This document shows, in pieces, positions 26,483 through 36,786 of a DNA stretch of 64,000 bases. This DNA is from Cytophagales bacterium (GTDB taxonomy: Bacteria; Bacteroidota; Bacteroidia; Cytophagales; Microscillaceae), in assembly GCA_004293905.1 (NCBI GenBank), contig RDZE01000016.1:1-64000 (forward strand), in the 5' to 3' direction. The notes beneath the pieces are model-generated. The model had not been told where the DNA came from, searched no databases, and saw only the letters and a list, made by a program, of their open reading frames with translations. The translations under genes and the position numbers were made by a program. Every line of letters begins with the position of its first letter. The stretch's first letter is position 1.

Positions 26483-27061
26483 ATGAAAACAATGATTAAT
26501 CTTATACTTTCTTTAGCTCTTTTGTGGGCTTGCAATCCCAAACAAATTAATTCAAAACCCGATAATATGACAACAGATAACACAGTTACAACTTTCTATG
26601 ATTTTAAAATGAAAACCATAGAAGGCAAAGAAATTAGCTTTGAACAATATAAAGGCAAAAAAGTATTGCTTGTAAATGTAGCCTCTAAATGTGGCTATAC
26701 ACCTCAATATGAAAAATTACAAGCACTACACGAGCAGTATGGTGATAAAGTGGTTATTTTGGGCTTTCCTGCCAATAATTTTGGCGGTCAGGAGCCGGGC
26801 TCTAATAGCGAAATAGCTTCTTTTTGTCAAAAAAATTATGGCGTAAGTTTCCAAATGTTCGAAAAAATATCTGTCAAAGGAAGTGATATGCACCCTCTCT
26901 ATCGTTGGCTTTCTACCAAAAGTGAAAACGGATGGAATGAGCAAGCCCCTTCTTGGAATTTTTGCAAATATTTAATCAATGAAAAAGGCGAATTGGTGAA
27001 ATTTTTTGCCTCTGGCATCGACCCTATGGGTGATGAAATGCGCAACGCCATTGCTCAATAA
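26483..27061 (+). CDS. Glutathione peroxidase-like thiol peroxidase lipoprotein
   Basis: Start taken at ATG 26483 (192 residues). This gives a signal peptide ending in LALLWAC, a lipobox, so the protein is likely a periplasm-facing lipoprotein. Catalytic sites: peroxidatic Cys in NVASKCGYTPQY, Gln in GFPANNFGGQEPGS, and Trp/Asn in WNFCKYLI. Cysteine rather than selenocysteine form; most bacterial members use thioredoxin as reductant. A stem formed by GTTTTGC/GCAAAAC (27079-27110) lies downstream but has no T run. Confidence 0.93.
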   Translation: MKTMINLILSLALLWACNPKQINSKPDNMTTDNTVTTFYDFKMKTIEGKEISFEQYKGKKVLLVNVASKCGYTPQYEKLQALHEQYGDKVVILGFPANNFGGQEPGSNSEIASFCQKNYGVSFQMFEKISVKGSDMHPLYRWLSTKSENGWNEQAPSWNFCKYLINEKGELVKFFASGIDPMGDEMRNAIAQ

Positions 27062-27134
27062 AAGTAACAATAATTTTTGTTTTGCTTGTCTTTTCTAAGG
27101 CAGGCAAAACATTATAGAACTACACAAACCCTCT

Positions 27135-28160
27135 ATGAAAAATATATTCATAACAGGCATTAACGGATTCATTGGCTCTCATTTAGTACCCTTGCTTTTG
27201 GCAAAAGGCTACTCCGTCAAAGGATTGGTGTTGCCCAATGAAACCCTCTCGCCTTCCTTAGCCAATGCGCCTGTGGAAATCATAAGGGGAAATCTTTCAC
27301 AACCCGAAACCTTCCTGAATGCACTCAATGGCATAGATACTGTCATACATCTTGCTGCGCGCGTAACCGATTGGGGCAAACGGAAACTATTTTATGAAAG
27401 TATTTATGTAGCCACTGAAAATTTACTAAAAGCGGCACAAACCGCACAAGTAAAACACTTCGTGCATGCAAGCTCAATCGCTGCTTGTGGTATGGGAAAA
27501 CACCTGCAATACCCAGACGAAAACACTCCCACACAACCTTTGGGCATACCCTATAACGATTACAAACACGAAAGCGAAATATTAGTAAAAAAATACAGCG
27601 AACACACTCACGCAGCGATGAAATATACCATTTTTCGCCCTTGTAATGTCATTGGCGCAGGAAGCCCATGGGTAAAAAATGCCATAGAAAATCTTAACTC
27701 AATCATAGGCTTGCCTTTCATAGACGGAGGAAAATACGATGCTGCATTGATTGATGTGAATAATTTAGTAGAAGGCATAACAAGAATAGTAGATACAGAA
27801 AAAGCCTACCAACAAATCTATTTTTTTATGGACGATTGGGAAGCCACATGGCAAAATTTCTTCGGAGATTTGGGAGCTATGATAGGTAAAAAACCCAAAG
27901 GGAATTTATCTTTTGAAACCGCCTTTGCTTTGGCAAAATGGGTAGAGCCCATCTTCAATCAGTTCAATATACGCCCACCACTTTCAAGATTAGGGCTTGC
28001 CTTAGTAGGGCGCGACATCAGGGCGAATACCCAAAAAGCAAGAACAGAATTGGGCTGGAGCAGTCAAGTAAGTTATGCTACCTCTATGCAACGCATTGCA
28101 GAAAGTTTAGGCATAAAAAATTTTTCGCCATCTGTGCCTAAAAAGCAAAATAACTCTTAG
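27135..28160 (+). CDS. NAD-dependent epimerase/dehydratase (extended SDR)
   Basis: 341 residues. ITGINGFIGSHLV is the TGxxGxxG cofactor loop, VIHLAARVTDWG the SDR Asn/Ala region, and the YNDYK stretch is the catalytic YxxxK. The C-terminal third varies and sets the substrate. Likely acts on a nucleotide sugar, a steroid-like alcohol or a dihydroflavonol-type ketone; context does not decide. Followed by the DUF4230 gene 31 bases downstream. Confidence 0.9.
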   Translation: MKNIFITGINGFIGSHLVPLLLAKGYSVKGLVLPNETLSPSLANAPVEIIRGNLSQPETFLNALNGIDTVIHLAARVTDWGKRKLFYESIYVATENLLKAAQTAQVKHFVHASSIAACGMGKHLQYPDENTPTQPLGIPYNDYKHESEILVKKYSEHTHAAMKYTIFRPCNVIGAGSPWVKNAIENLNSIIGLPFIDGGKYDAALIDVNNLVEGITRIVDTEKAYQQIYFFMDDWEATWQNFFGDLGAMIGKKPKGNLSFETAFALAKWVEPIFNQFNIRPPLSRLGLALVGRDIRANTQKARTELGWSSQVSYATSMQRIAESLGIKNFSPSVPKKQNNS

Positions 28161-28191
28161 CTTTGCCTAAAGAATACAATTAATAAAAAAC

Positions 28192-28794
28192 ATGAAATAC
28201 GTAATTTGGGCAGTCATTTTCATTTTTACCATCGTATTGGGTGCATTGGCTTGGGAAACCATTCGCGCCAATCTTTTTGCCAAAGAAACTCAAGAAATTG
28301 TAGAAAATCACAATATTGTGCTCGAAGAAATCGAGAAAATGGGTAAAATAGAATTAGTACGCTACAAATTCAAAGATATTTTAGAACACCAAGTAAAATA
28401 CAAATGGGTGCCCAATTCAAAAGCCATACTCATCATCAGTGGCGAAGCCGTAGGTTGTATTGATTTGCAAAAAGTAAAGCTCAACAACATTAAAGAAGGA
28501 AAAGACACCATCACTGTCCATCTTCCTGCTCCTGAATTGTGTTATGCAAAAATCAATCATAAAGAATCAAAAGTATATGACACCGAGTATACTTATTTCA
28601 AAGATGCCGAAATCATAGACCAAGCCTACAAAGAAGCTGAAAATGCTATTCAGAAAATAGCCCTCCAATCGAATATACTCGAACAAACACGCATCAATGC
28701 GCAGCAAATCTTAAAGCCACTTTTAGAAAATATCACCAAGAAAAAAGTGATACTTATTTTTGAATTGGAAAATAAAGAAATTAAGAAGCAGTAA
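28192..28794 (+). CDS. DUF4230-domain membrane-anchored protein
   Basis: 200 residues with one N-terminal helix ([18 protein letters not shown]). The body, with [74 protein letters not shown], matches DUF4230, a family of unknown function in Bacteroidota and Firmicutes. It should face the periplasm. Its 3' end overlaps the convergent aroC gene by 14 bases. Confidence 0.88.
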   Translation: MKYVIWAVIFIFTIVLGALAWETIRANLFAKETQEIVENHNIVLEEIEKMGKIELVRYKFKDILEHQVKYKWVPNSKAILIISGEAVGCIDLQKVKLNNIKEGKDTITVHLPAPELCYAKINHKESKVYDTEYTYFKDAEIIDQAYKEAENAIQKIALQSNILEQTRINAQQILKPLLENITKKKVILIFELENKEIKKQ

Positions 28795-29881
28795 ACAAAT
28801 CGGTGCTATTGCGCAACTGTAACAAATAAAAATCTACCAATACCAATGCTGCCATTGCTTCTACTATAGGCACTGCACGCGGTACAACACAAGGGTCATG
28901 TCTGCCTTTGCCTTTTATTTCAGTTGGATTGCCTTCTTGGTCTATGCTTGTTTGTGATTGCATCAAAGTAGCTACAGGTTTGAACGCCACCCTAAAGTAA
29001 ATATCTTCACCATTGCTGATACCACCTTGTATACCCCCTGAATAGTTGGTATGGGTTTTTACTTTTTCGCCTTCTCTGTAGAATAAATCATTGTGCGCCG
29101 AGCCGCGCATGCTCACTCCACCAAAACCACTTCCGTACTCAAAACCTTTGACCGCATTGATACTCAACATTGCTTTGCCCAACTCGGCATGTAATTTATC
29201 AAATATAGGCTCTCCCAAGCCTACAGGCGTATTTTGAATAATACAATTGACTACGCCTCCAATAGAATCGCCTTCTTTTCTTACTTCTTTTATCAGTTGT
29301 ACCATTGCCTCTGCTTTATCGGCTTCAGGGCATCTTACTATATTACTTTCTATAGTTTCAGTCCTCATATTTTTAGGAAAAGCCTCTTTGATGGCAATAT
29401 CTCCAATTTGAGAAGTATAAGCAATGACAGAAGTCCCTAACTTTTGTAAAATCAACTTAGCAACTGCCCCCGCCGCTACTCTTGCCGCTGTTTCGCGTGC
29501 CGAACTACGTCCGCCACCTCTATAATCATAATGTTGTTGGTACTTGGCAAAATAGGTATAATCGGCATGCGAAGGTCGAAAACTATGACTTATATGGCTG
29601 TAATCTTGGCTTTTAGCATCTTCATTCCAAAGCATGAGGGCAATAGGAGTGCCTGTAGTTTTTCCCTGCCAAACCCCCGATAATACTTCTATTTGGTCAT
29701 TTTCTTTGCGTTGTGTAACAATAGCAGACTGCCCCGGCTTACGCCTATTCATTTCATTTTGAATAAAATCAAGGTCAAAAGGTAAATTAGGTGGGCAGCC
29801 ATCTATCACCACGCCTATAGCCTTGCCATGCGACTCGCCGAAGGTAGCAATGCGAAAAATCGTACCCCAAGAGTTTCCCAT
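28781..29881 (-). CDS. aroC: Chorismate synthase
   Basis: 366 residues. Converts 5-enolpyruvylshikimate-3-phosphate to chorismate using reduced FMN, the last common step to aromatic amino acids, folate and quinones. Diagnostic blocks: [23 protein letters not shown] (signature 1), [19 protein letters not shown] (signature 2), and [20 protein letters not shown] (signature 3). Follows dapD on the same strand (17-base gap), so the two biosynthetic genes are probably co-transcribed. Confidence 0.97.
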   Translation of the reverse strand: MGNSWGTIFRIATFGESHGKAIGVVIDGCPPNLPFDLDFIQNEMNRRKPGQSAIVTQRKENDQIEVLSGVWQGKTTGTPIALMLWNEDAKSQDYSHISHSFRPSHADYTYFAKYQQHYDYRGGGRSSARETAARVAAGAVAKLILQKLGTSVIAYTSQIGDIAIKEAFPKNMRTETIESNIVRCPEADKAEAMVQLIKEVRKEGDSIGGVVNCIIQNTPVGLGEPIFDKLHAELGKAMLSINAVKGFEYGSGFGGVSMRGSAHNDLFYREGEKVKTHTNYSGGIQGGISNGEDIYFRVAFKPVATLMQSQTSIDQEGNPTEIKGKGRHDPCVVPRAVPIVEAMAALVLVDFYLLQLRNSTDLFTAS

Positions 29882-29898
29882 ATTATTGTTTAGATAAA

Positions 29899-30711
29899 TT
29901 AAACAGATACGCCATGTTCGCGAAGTGCCTCGTTGAGCGAAGTTTTAAGGTCTGTACTTTCTTTGCGTTGCCCAATAATGAGCGCGCAAGGTACTTGGTA
30001 CTCACCCGCAGGAAATTTTTTAGTATAAGAACCCGGAATCACTACCGAGCGTGGCGGCACAAAACCTTTGTATTCTACGGCTTCTGCTTGGCTCACATCT
30101 ATAATTTTAGTACTACCTGTCAGTACTACATTGGCTCCCAAAACGGCTTCTTTGCCCACTCTTACGCCTTCTACTACTATGCAGCGCGAACCAATAAAAG
30201 CACCATCTTCAATAATAACAGGGGAGGCTTGCACTGGTTCTAACACTCCGCCAATACCTACGCCACCACTAAGATGCACATTTTTGCCTATCTGCGCACA
30301 ACTGCCCACAGTAGCCCAAGTATCTACCATTGTGTTTTCATCTACATAAGCACCTATATTCACATAAGAGGGCATCAGAACGACCCCACGTCCTAAAAAG
30401 GCACCATAACGCGCAGTAGCAGGAGGGACTACACGGACGCCAAACGCTGGATAATTGCGTTTTAGAGGAATTTTATCGTAATATTCAAAAATTTTAAGTT
30501 CTGTTGATTGCATCTCGCGGGTAGAAAAATAAAGCAATACTGCTTTTTTTACCCATTCATGCACTACCCAACCATCACCTTGAGGTTCTGCAACACGCAA
30601 AGTCCCTCTGTCTAAACTTCCTATGATGGTTTCTATGGCTTCTATAGTTCTACTTTTTTTCAATTCGCTACGGTCTTCCCAAGCCGTTTCTACAATTTTT
30701 TTGATTTCCAT
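29899..30711 (-). CDS. dapD: 2,3,4,5-tetrahydropyridine-2,6-dicarboxylate N-succinyltransferase
   Basis: 270 residues. Succinyl- or acetyl-transferase of the lysine/diaminopimelate route that follows DapB. Left-handed beta-helix hexapeptide repeats occupy about residues 100-210 ([51 protein letters not shown]). The N-terminal helical domain ([16 protein letters not shown]) is typical. It heads a minus-strand pair with aroC. Confidence 0.96.
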   Translation of the reverse strand: MEIKKIVETAWEDRSELKKSRTIEAIETIIGSLDRGTLRVAEPQGDGWVVHEWVKKAVLLYFSTREMQSTELKIFEYYDKIPLKRNYPAFGVRVVPPATARYGAFLGRGVVLMPSYVNIGAYVDENTMVDTWATVGSCAQIGKNVHLSGGVGIGGVLEPVQASPVIIEDGAFIGSRCIVVEGVRVGKEAVLGANVVLTGSTKIIDVSQAEAVEYKGFVPPRSVVIPGSYTKKFPAGEYQVPCALIIGQRKESTDLKTSLNEALREHGVSV

Positions 30712-30771
30712 TGCGAGATATACTTAAATTTTCTTTCAAATTTAGTGCTTTTGTTGTCTTTTGCAAAGTAT

Positions 30772-30804
30772 TTTGATAAAATTGCGTATAAATAAATACT
30801 TTTG
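30772..30804 (+). promoter_or_regulatory. Putative Bacteroidota-type promoter for the LRR-TPR gene
   Basis: TTTG (30772-30775), 21-base spacer and TACTTTTG (30797-30804, perfect TAnnTTTG), 16 bases before the ATG at 30821. The dapD gene is divergent from it. Confidence 0.6.
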
Positions 30805-30820
30805 AAAATGAGAATGTAGT

Positions 30821-32149
30821 ATGGGGAAAAACAATGTTAATTATTATTTGCTTTCTGATGAAAATGAAGAAAGTCGCGAAATGCGCGAAAAAATTAAAAT
30901 ACTATTAGAATCAAAAGAAGTTTCTAACCTGCTTTTAGCCGCACAAATTATGAAGAGTGCAGGTATTCCCTTAACATTAATACCCTTCGCTTGGGTATAT
31001 GCGTATTGGCATCGTTCATCAGAGGTAAGAAAATTATACCAAGTGATTTTTAAGAAATTTGCTTCGCAAAGCCTCCAACAATACAATAAAGAACATTGGA
31101 AATGGAAATACCGTACCATTGCAAGGGAAAGTGTACTTCAAAATAATTTAGAAAAAATTTGCCAACACGAAGACCTCAATCCCAATGTCGTAGGTAGTAC
31201 TATTTTAGGGCTTTATGAAGGACAAAAAGCAGTGCGGTTTTGTCTTTTGCACCCTAAAGTAGAAAAATTACCCATCTTGAAGTTGCTTTTGGAGAAAGGA
31301 AATGGTACATCGTTACATTTAGTGAATTTAGAACTGACCAGCTTACCCGAAGAAATAGGACAACTCCAAGAACTCACCGAATTAGATATTTCGGGTAACC
31401 AATTAGAAGTGCTGCCTGAGGGTTTTTTTCAACTATCTAAACTCAGACGTTTGCATTACCATTATACCCCGCTCAATAGCGAAACACTCGCCAAAATAGA
31501 AAAATACCACCCCAAAGTAGTTGCCGAACAATGGTATGATAAAGGCGTAAGAAACTACTATGCAGGAGAATACAAAATATCTGTTAAAAATTTCAAAGAA
31601 TGCCTCAAATTCTTCCCTGAACACGCCGAAGCATGGAATCGTTTGGGGTATAGCTACCGCTTTTTGAACCAGCATGGAAAATCAGTAGAGTGCTATGAAA
31701 AAAGTCTTGCTTTAGACCAAGACAATGCATTCGCATGGGCAAATTTAGTAGAGGCGTATTGTCAAATACAGAAGTACGAGGAAGCCCTCAATATATGTGA
31801 AGAAAAAATAAAAAATTGGCAAAAACTCAACCATCAATCAACTACCGACTATGCCAATATGTGGTTTATCAAAGGGCTCGCGCTGTTTTATTTGGATAGG
31901 CACGAGGAAAGTATGAACGCCAATGATGAGTGCATCAAAGTAAATAACTATGCAGGGGCTTGGTACAACAAGGCTTGTTCATCTGCCAAATTAAATCGAA
32001 AAGAAGATATGTTTCTTTTTTTAAAGGAAGCCATCAAACTTGACAAGGAATATATCAAAATGGCAACTAAAGACAAAGACCGCGATTTTGAAAACTTTTA
32101 TGAAGACCCAGATTTTAAGTCTTTTTTACTACACATAAAAAAACACTAA
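30821..32149 (+). CDS. LRR-TPR repeat protein, unknown role
   Basis: 442 residues, cytosolic (no signal peptide). The N-terminal 160 residues are helical and unassigned. Residues about 165-215 contain two leucine-rich repeats (LTSLPEEIGQLQELTELDISGNQLEVLPEGF). From about 230 to the end run TPR units (WYDKGVRNYYAGEYKISVKNFKECLKFFPEHAEAWNRLGYSYRF and similar). Both repeats bind proteins, so a scaffold role is inferred. The LRR units share the LPEEIGQL pattern of the STAND-linked LRR protein at 721-2301. Transcribed alone between a promoter and a strong terminator. Confidence 0.88.
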   Translation: MGKNNVNYYLLSDENEESREMREKIKILLESKEVSNLLLAAQIMKSAGIPLTLIPFAWVYAYWHRSSEVRKLYQVIFKKFASQSLQQYNKEHWKWKYRTIARESVLQNNLEKICQHEDLNPNVVGSTILGLYEGQKAVRFCLLHPKVEKLPILKLLLEKGNGTSLHLVNLELTSLPEEIGQLQELTELDISGNQLEVLPEGFFQLSKLRRLHYHYTPLNSETLAKIEKYHPKVVAEQWYDKGVRNYYAGEYKISVKNFKECLKFFPEHAEAWNRLGYSYRFLNQHGKSVECYEKSLALDQDNAFAWANLVEAYCQIQKYEEALNICEEKIKNWQKLNHQSTTDYANMWFIKGLALFYLDRHEESMNANDECIKVNNYAGAWYNKACSSAKLNRKEDMFLFLKEAIKLDKEYIKMATKDKDRDFENFYEDPDFKSFLLHIKKH

Positions 32150-32190
32150 AACAACCCACCATATTTATTCTGCATGGTGGATTGTTTTAT
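32148..32190. terminator. Bidirectional terminator
   Basis: A 15-base arm AAAACAACCCACCAT (32148-32162) pairs with ATGGTGGATTGTTTT (32174-32188) with one mismatch, between the convergent LRR-TPR and HNH genes. T/A runs on both sides support use in both directions. Confidence 0.85.
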
Positions 32191-32712
32191 TTAGTATATT
32201 TTTGTTTTTTTGCCCAAATAAGTCAACCAACTTTCATCTATATTGCCCGAAAAATCGCGCAGAAACATGATAAAAGAGGGTTTAAAAGGCTTACGCGATA
32301 GCTTCATTTGGGCTTCATCAGGCGTAAAATCTCCTTTTTTAGAGTTACATTGCCTACAAGCAGTTACAAGATTATCCCAAGATGACAACCCACCACGCGA
32401 GCGTGGCAACACGTGGTCAAGTGTAAGGTCTTGAGTAGAACCACAATACTGGCATTTATTACCATCGCGTCTGAAAATATTATGCCTACTCAAAATAACA
32501 CCTTTATAAGGCAAATGTACATATTTGAACAATCGAATAATAGAAGGCATAGGGTAAGTTGATGAAATAGTATGCAATTGTACTCCTGCTGCCTCTGCCA
32601 CCATCTCGGCTTTACTTAAATACAAAAGGATAAAAGCTTTCTGCACACTACAGATGGTCAAGGCACTGTAGTCCTGATTGAGAATGAGTACTTTTCTGTT
32701 CTGAACTTTCAT
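32191..32712 (-). CDS. HNH endonuclease-domain protein
   Basis: 173 residues. The C-terminal zinc-type HNH domain reads CQYCGSTQDLTLDHVLPRSRGGLSSWDNLVTACRQCNSKKGD: two CxxC pairs and the DH of the active site. The N-terminal 70 residues (VLILNQDYSALTICSVQKAFILLYLSKAEMV) are typical of a housekeeping HNH family conserved in Bacteroidota and Cyanobacteria, not of a homing endonuclease. Biological role unknown. Downstream of atpF but separated by a terminator. Confidence 0.92.
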   Translation of the reverse strand: MKVQNRKVLILNQDYSALTICSVQKAFILLYLSKAEMVAEAAGVQLHTISSTYPMPSIIRLFKYVHLPYKGVILSRHNIFRRDGNKCQYCGSTQDLTLDHVLPRSRGGLSSWDNLVTACRQCNSKKGDFTPDEAQMKLSRKPFKPSFIMFLRDFSGNIDESWLTYLGKKTKIY

Positions 32713-32772
32713 AAATCTGTTTTCACTTATAAACCCATAATGAACGCAAAAATGTTTCCAAATGTTCTACAT

Positions 32773-32807
32773 AAAAAAAGCCTTACAACAATGTGTAAGG
32801 CTTTTTT
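32773..32807 (-). terminator. Rho-independent terminator downstream of atpF
   Basis: AAAAAAGCCTTACA (32774-32787) pairs perfectly with TGTAAGGCTTTTTT (from 32793) around a 5-base loop, with T runs on both strands. Separates atpF from the HNH gene. Confidence 0.88.
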
Positions 32808-32832
32808 GAATATATCACACGATTGTATTGTA

Positions 32833-33327
32833 TTAACCTAAACTTATATCTTTTACCAAACTTTCAACCAACTCTTTTTGTTTTTGAGGGTTGTCTAATT
32901 GAGTTCTTATAATTTTTTCAGCTATTTCTATAGACATAATAGAGATTTGCTTTTTCATATCTGCTACCGCATTTTGTTGTGCCATCTGTATAGCATTGCG
33001 TGCTTCATCAAGCATTCTATTCACCTCAGCGGCAGTTTTTTCTTTTGCTTCTTGGCGAATTGTTTCAGCAACTTGATAGGCATCTTTGAGCACTTTATCT
33101 CTTTCGCTACGTGCTTCATCAAGTAGTTTTTCGTTGCTCGCCGTAAGGTTTTGCATCTCTTGTCTTGCTTTTTCTGCCGATGCCAACGCATCAGCTATGG
33201 AGTTTTCGCGGTCTTTGAGTGCCTGAGTGATAGGCTTCCAAGCCACACGCGAAAGAATAAGAACAATAGTCAAAAAAACGACTGTTTGCCAAAATATAAG
33301 TCCGAAACCGGGGGTTACTAAATCCAT
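32833..33327 (-). CDS. atpF: F-type ATP synthase subunit b, isolated gene
   Basis: 164 residues. One N-terminal membrane helix (PGFGLIFWQTVVFLTIVLILS) followed by the charged dimerising helix rich in Glu, Lys and Ala (WKPITQALKDRENSIADALASAEKARQEMQNL), the peripheral stalk that ties F1 to F0. Normally atpF lies between atpE and atpH; here it stands between a divergent DUF4175 gene and an HNH gene with its own terminator. No other atp gene is in the window. Confidence 0.93.
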   Translation of the reverse strand: MDLVTPGFGLIFWQTVVFLTIVLILSRVAWKPITQALKDRENSIADALASAEKARQEMQNLTASNEKLLDEARSERDKVLKDAYQVAETIRQEAKEKTAAEVNRMLDEARNAIQMAQQNAVADMKKQISIMSIEIAEKIIRTQLDNPQKQKELVESLVKDISLG

Positions 33328-33361
33328 AGAAATATCTTTTGATTATTTTTCAACTGCAAAT

Positions 33362-33369
33362 CAAATATA
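33362..33369 (-). promoter_or_regulatory. Putative -7 box for atpF
   Basis: On the minus strand TATATTTG matches TAnnTTTG, 35 bases upstream of the atpF ATG. No matching TTTG box at the usual distance, so support is partial. Confidence 0.35.
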
Positions 33370-33443
33370 TTTTTGTGAAAATAAAAAGGAAAAATAAAAA
33401 AAATCTTTCTTGCAACAAAAAGACATATTTATAAGTATACCTC

Positions 33444-36400
33444 ATGAATAAATTGAACTATAGTATGGAAAAGAGTCGCGCTTTCAACGATTTGCTTTTG
33501 GCAATTCAACAATACAAACAAAAATACTATCTCAACCATTTACTCAAAGGAGTATTAGTAGCATTAGCCATTATTACGGCTACTTATACCTTCTTCAACT
33601 TATTAGAATACTTTGGTAGGTTTGATACTTGGGTGAGAGCTACTTTTTTCTTCACTTTTATGGCTGCACTCGCCATCGTTGTTTTTCAAGGGGTGCTCAT
33701 TCCTTTATCTTATATTATTCGACTTAATAAACAAATTTCTGACGAAAAAGCCGCAGAACAAATAGGGCTTTTTTTTCCTGATATACAAGACAAACTACTC
33801 AATACATTACAATTACAACAACATCTCGATACTAATAACTCACTTTTAATTGCAAGCATATCACAGCGCACGCAAACATTGGCAGTAGTACGCTTCTCAG
33901 AAGCCATTCGTTTAGAAGAAAATAAAAAATACCTAAAATACGTACTCCCACCCCTATTTTTATTCTTTGTCATACTCATCATCAGTCCTAATATTTTTAC
34001 TGAAAGTTCTACACGCATACTCAACTACCATTTACAATACGCAGAACCCGCACCATTCCAATTCTACCTCAATACCAAAAATTTAGACGGTTTCAAAAAC
34101 GAAGACATCACACTAAGCCTTCAAATTAAAGGTACAGCCCTACCACAAGAAGTATATTTATGGGTAGGCGAAAGGCAATATAAAATGGAAAAACAAAACC
34201 AAAATACCTATACCTACACCTTTAAAAAATTACAAAAAAATACACTCTTTCACTTCGAAGCCGCAGGCTACTCCTCCGATAGCTACGAAATAAACCTCAA
34301 AGAAAGACCCAATATGCTCTCCTTTGATGCCTACCTCGAATACCCTGCCTATTTGGGGAAAACCCCCGAAACTTGGAACAACATAGGAAACCTGATTGTG
34401 CCCGAAGGAACAAAAATCACTTGGCGTTTTAATACCGAACAAACCGAAGAGCTATCTCTCATTTTTGGAAAAAAAGAAAACCTAAAGGCAATTCAACAAA
34501 ATAACAAGCAGTTTGAGTTCAAAAGAATGGCTTCCAAATCGGAGAACTACCAAATAAAACTCAAAAATCAACACAGCGAAAATAAAGAAGACATCAACTA
34601 CTTTATCAATGTAGTACCCGACCAATATCCCAAAATATCTATTCAAACTTTCAAAGACGAAACCACTTTCCAAGCCATTGCCGTAGCAGGTAACATCAGC
34701 GACGATTACGGATTTTCTGCCCTCAAATTTTTCTATAGAATAGACCGAAACGGAAAAGAAGGCAGTTATCAAACCATCAATATACCCTTACAACAAGGAC
34801 AAACCATTCAGAATTACTCCCAACAGCTCAATTTAGAAAGCCTTGCCCTACAACCCGGCGACAAACTCTATTATTTTGTACAAGTATGGGACAATGACGG
34901 TGTCAATGGAGCTAAAGCCGCCAGAACCTCACCACAACTTTTAGACATACCCTCGAATGCAGAACTCAAAAATGAAATTAACAATAGTATAGAAAAAACA
35001 GAAAATCAAATCAACAAAGCAATTCAAAAAAGTCAAGAAATACAACAGACCATAGAAAATGCAGAGAAAAAACTGCAAAGTAAAAATACTATGGACTACC
35101 AAGACAAGAAAACCCTCCAAGAAATCATCAAAAAAAGAGAAGAACTCAAGCAAGAAATACAACAACTACAAGAACAAAACGAGCAACTCAAAGAGCAACA
35201 AGACCGATTTGATGAGCAAAAAAGTGAAGAACTTCAGAAAAAAATGGAGCAACTCCAAAAGTTAATGGACGAACTCATGGACGAGGAAACCAAAAAACTA
35301 TACGAAGAACTGCAAAAACTACTTGAGCAAAATAGAAGCAATGATGAAATATTAAAGCAACTCGATAAAATTCAATTCAAAGAAGACAACCTTGAAAACG
35401 AAATTAAAAGAGCATTAGAGATGTTCAAACAAATACAATTTGAACAAAAACTCGAACAAACTACCGAAGAACTCAAAGAACTTGCCGAACAACAACAAGA
35501 ACTATCCGAGCAAACTACCGATAAAAAACAAGACATGCAGGAGCTTATGCAAGAGCAGGAGCAAATCAATCAAAAATTTGAAGACCTACAAAAAGAACTT
35601 GACCAACTCCAAGAAATGAATGAAGAACTCGAAGAACCTAATTCTATGCAAGATACTGAACAACAAGAACAAGAAATAGAGCAAGAGCAGCAAAATAGCA
35701 TGCAACAAATGCAAAATAACCAAAGAAAAGAAGCACAAAAATCACAACAGAATTCAGCCCAAAAGATGAAAGAAATGAGCCAACAACTCGAAGAAATGCA
35801 GCAGGAGCAGGAACAAGAGCAAAGCCAAGAAAACATAGATGACCTCCGCGCAATACTCGAAAATCTACTAAGCCTCTCTTTCAACCAAGAAAAACTAATG
35901 AAAGACCTCCGAAACGTAGCCACTACAGACCCTCGATACCTCAAACTCGCACAAGAACAAATAAAACTAAAAGACGATGCCAAAATCATAGAAGATAGCC
36001 TATTAGCATTAGCCAAAAGAGTATTCGAAATAGAATCTTTCGTAACAAGGGAAGTGAGCCAAATGAAACAATATATGAATGAAAGTAGCGACAACATAAA
36101 AACCCGAAGAATATCCATCGCCACAGGCAAACAACAACTCGCTATGACCTCTATGAATAACCTTGCCCTAATGCTCAATGATGCCCTACAGCAAATGCAA
36201 CAAGCAATGGCAAATGCACAAATGAACGCAAAAGGGAAAGGAAAAAAACAAAGCAAGAGTATGAGCCAAATGCAACAACAACTCAATCAACAAATACAAC
36301 AACTCCAACAATCTCAAAAATCGGGGCGACAACTCTCCGAAGAATTGGCTAAACTTGCCGCCGAACAAGAACGCATCAGAAAAATGATACAAGAAATGGA

Positions 36401-36770
36401 AGGAAAAATGAATAACTTAGATGGAAAAGCCAAAGACGAACTAAGCAAACAACTCCAAGACCTCAAGAAAATGATGGAAGAAACCGAAAAAGATTTAGTA
36501 AACAAAAATCTAAATCAAAACACACTCAACCGACAACAAGAAATCATCACAAGGCTACTCGAATCTGAAAAAGCAATGAAAGAACAAGGAGAAGAAGAAC
36601 AACGAAAAGCCGAAACCGCAAAAACACAAGAAAAAACCATCATACCCGACCTTAATAAAATAGTGAAACAAAAAGAAAAGCAGATAGAAATGCTCAAAAC
36701 CGTTCCGCCAGCACTATCACCCTACTATAAAAAAGAAATTGACGAATATTTTGAAAAAATAGGAGAATAA
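33444..36770 (+). CDS. DUF4175-family protein with two membrane helices and a long Gln/Glu/Lys coiled coil
   Basis: 1108 residues, the largest protein here. Two N-terminal membrane helices (about 35-55 and 65-90) and a third near 170, then a region of beta structure (about 190-500), then about 550 residues of highly charged heptad coiled coil extremely rich in Gln, Glu, Lys and Met (e.g. QQMQQAMANAQMNAKGKGKK). This is the DUF4175 layout of Bacteroidota. Function unknown; it resembles an envelope-spanning structural protein. The coil codes use low-complexity CAA/GAA/AAA codons, which causes many spurious open frames on the other strand. Confidence 0.85.
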   Translation: MNKLNYSMEKSRAFNDLLLAIQQYKQKYYLNHLLKGVLVALAIITATYTFFNLLEYFGRFDTWVRATFFFTFMAALAIVVFQGVLIPLSYIIRLNKQISDEKAAEQIGLFFPDIQDKLLNTLQLQQHLDTNNSLLIASISQRTQTLAVVRFSEAIRLEENKKYLKYVLPPLFLFFVILIISPNIFTESSTRILNYHLQYAEPAPFQFYLNTKNLDGFKNEDITLSLQIKGTALPQEVYLWVGERQYKMEKQNQNTYTYTFKKLQKNTLFHFEAAGYSSDSYEINLKERPNMLSFDAYLEYPAYLGKTPETWNNIGNLIVPEGTKITWRFNTEQTEELSLIFGKKENLKAIQQNNKQFEFKRMASKSENYQIKLKNQHSENKEDINYFINVVPDQYPKISIQTFKDETTFQAIAVAGNISDDYGFSALKFFYRIDRNGKEGSYQTINIPLQQGQTIQNYSQQLNLESLALQPGDKLYYFVQVWDNDGVNGAKAARTSPQLLDIPSNAELKNEINNSIEKTENQINKAIQKSQEIQQTIENAEKKLQSKNTMDYQDKKTLQEIIKKREELKQEIQQLQEQNEQLKEQQDRFDEQKSEELQKKMEQLQKLMDELMDEETKKLYEELQKLLEQNRSNDEILKQLDKIQFKEDNLENEIKRALEMFKQIQFEQKLEQTTEELKELAEQQQELSEQTTDKKQDMQELMQEQEQINQKFEDLQKELDQLQEMNEELEEPNSMQDTEQQEQEIEQEQQNSMQQMQNNQRKEAQKSQQNSAQKMKEMSQQLEEMQQEQEQEQSQENIDDLRAILENLLSLSFNQEKLMKDLRNVATTDPRYLKLAQEQIKLKDDAKIIEDSLLALAKRVFEIESFVTREVSQMKQYMNESSDNIKTRRISIATGKQQLAMTSMNNLALMLNDALQQMQQAMANAQMNAKGKGKKQSKSMSQMQQQLNQQIQQLQQSQKSGRQLSEELAKLAAEQERIRKMIQEMEGKMNNLDGKAKDELSKQLQDLKKMMEETEKDLVNKNLNQNTLNRQQEIITRLLESEKAMKEQGEEEQRKAETAKTQEKTIIPDLNKIVKQKEKQIEMLKTVPPALSPYYKKEIDEYFEKIGE

Positions 36771-36786
36771 TTTTTTTATATTTACA

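Noticed and set aside
34941-36697. Several Ser/Cys-rich minus-strand frames in the DUF4175 region
   Set aside because: They are reverse complements of the low-complexity CAA/GAA/AAA coiled-coil codons.
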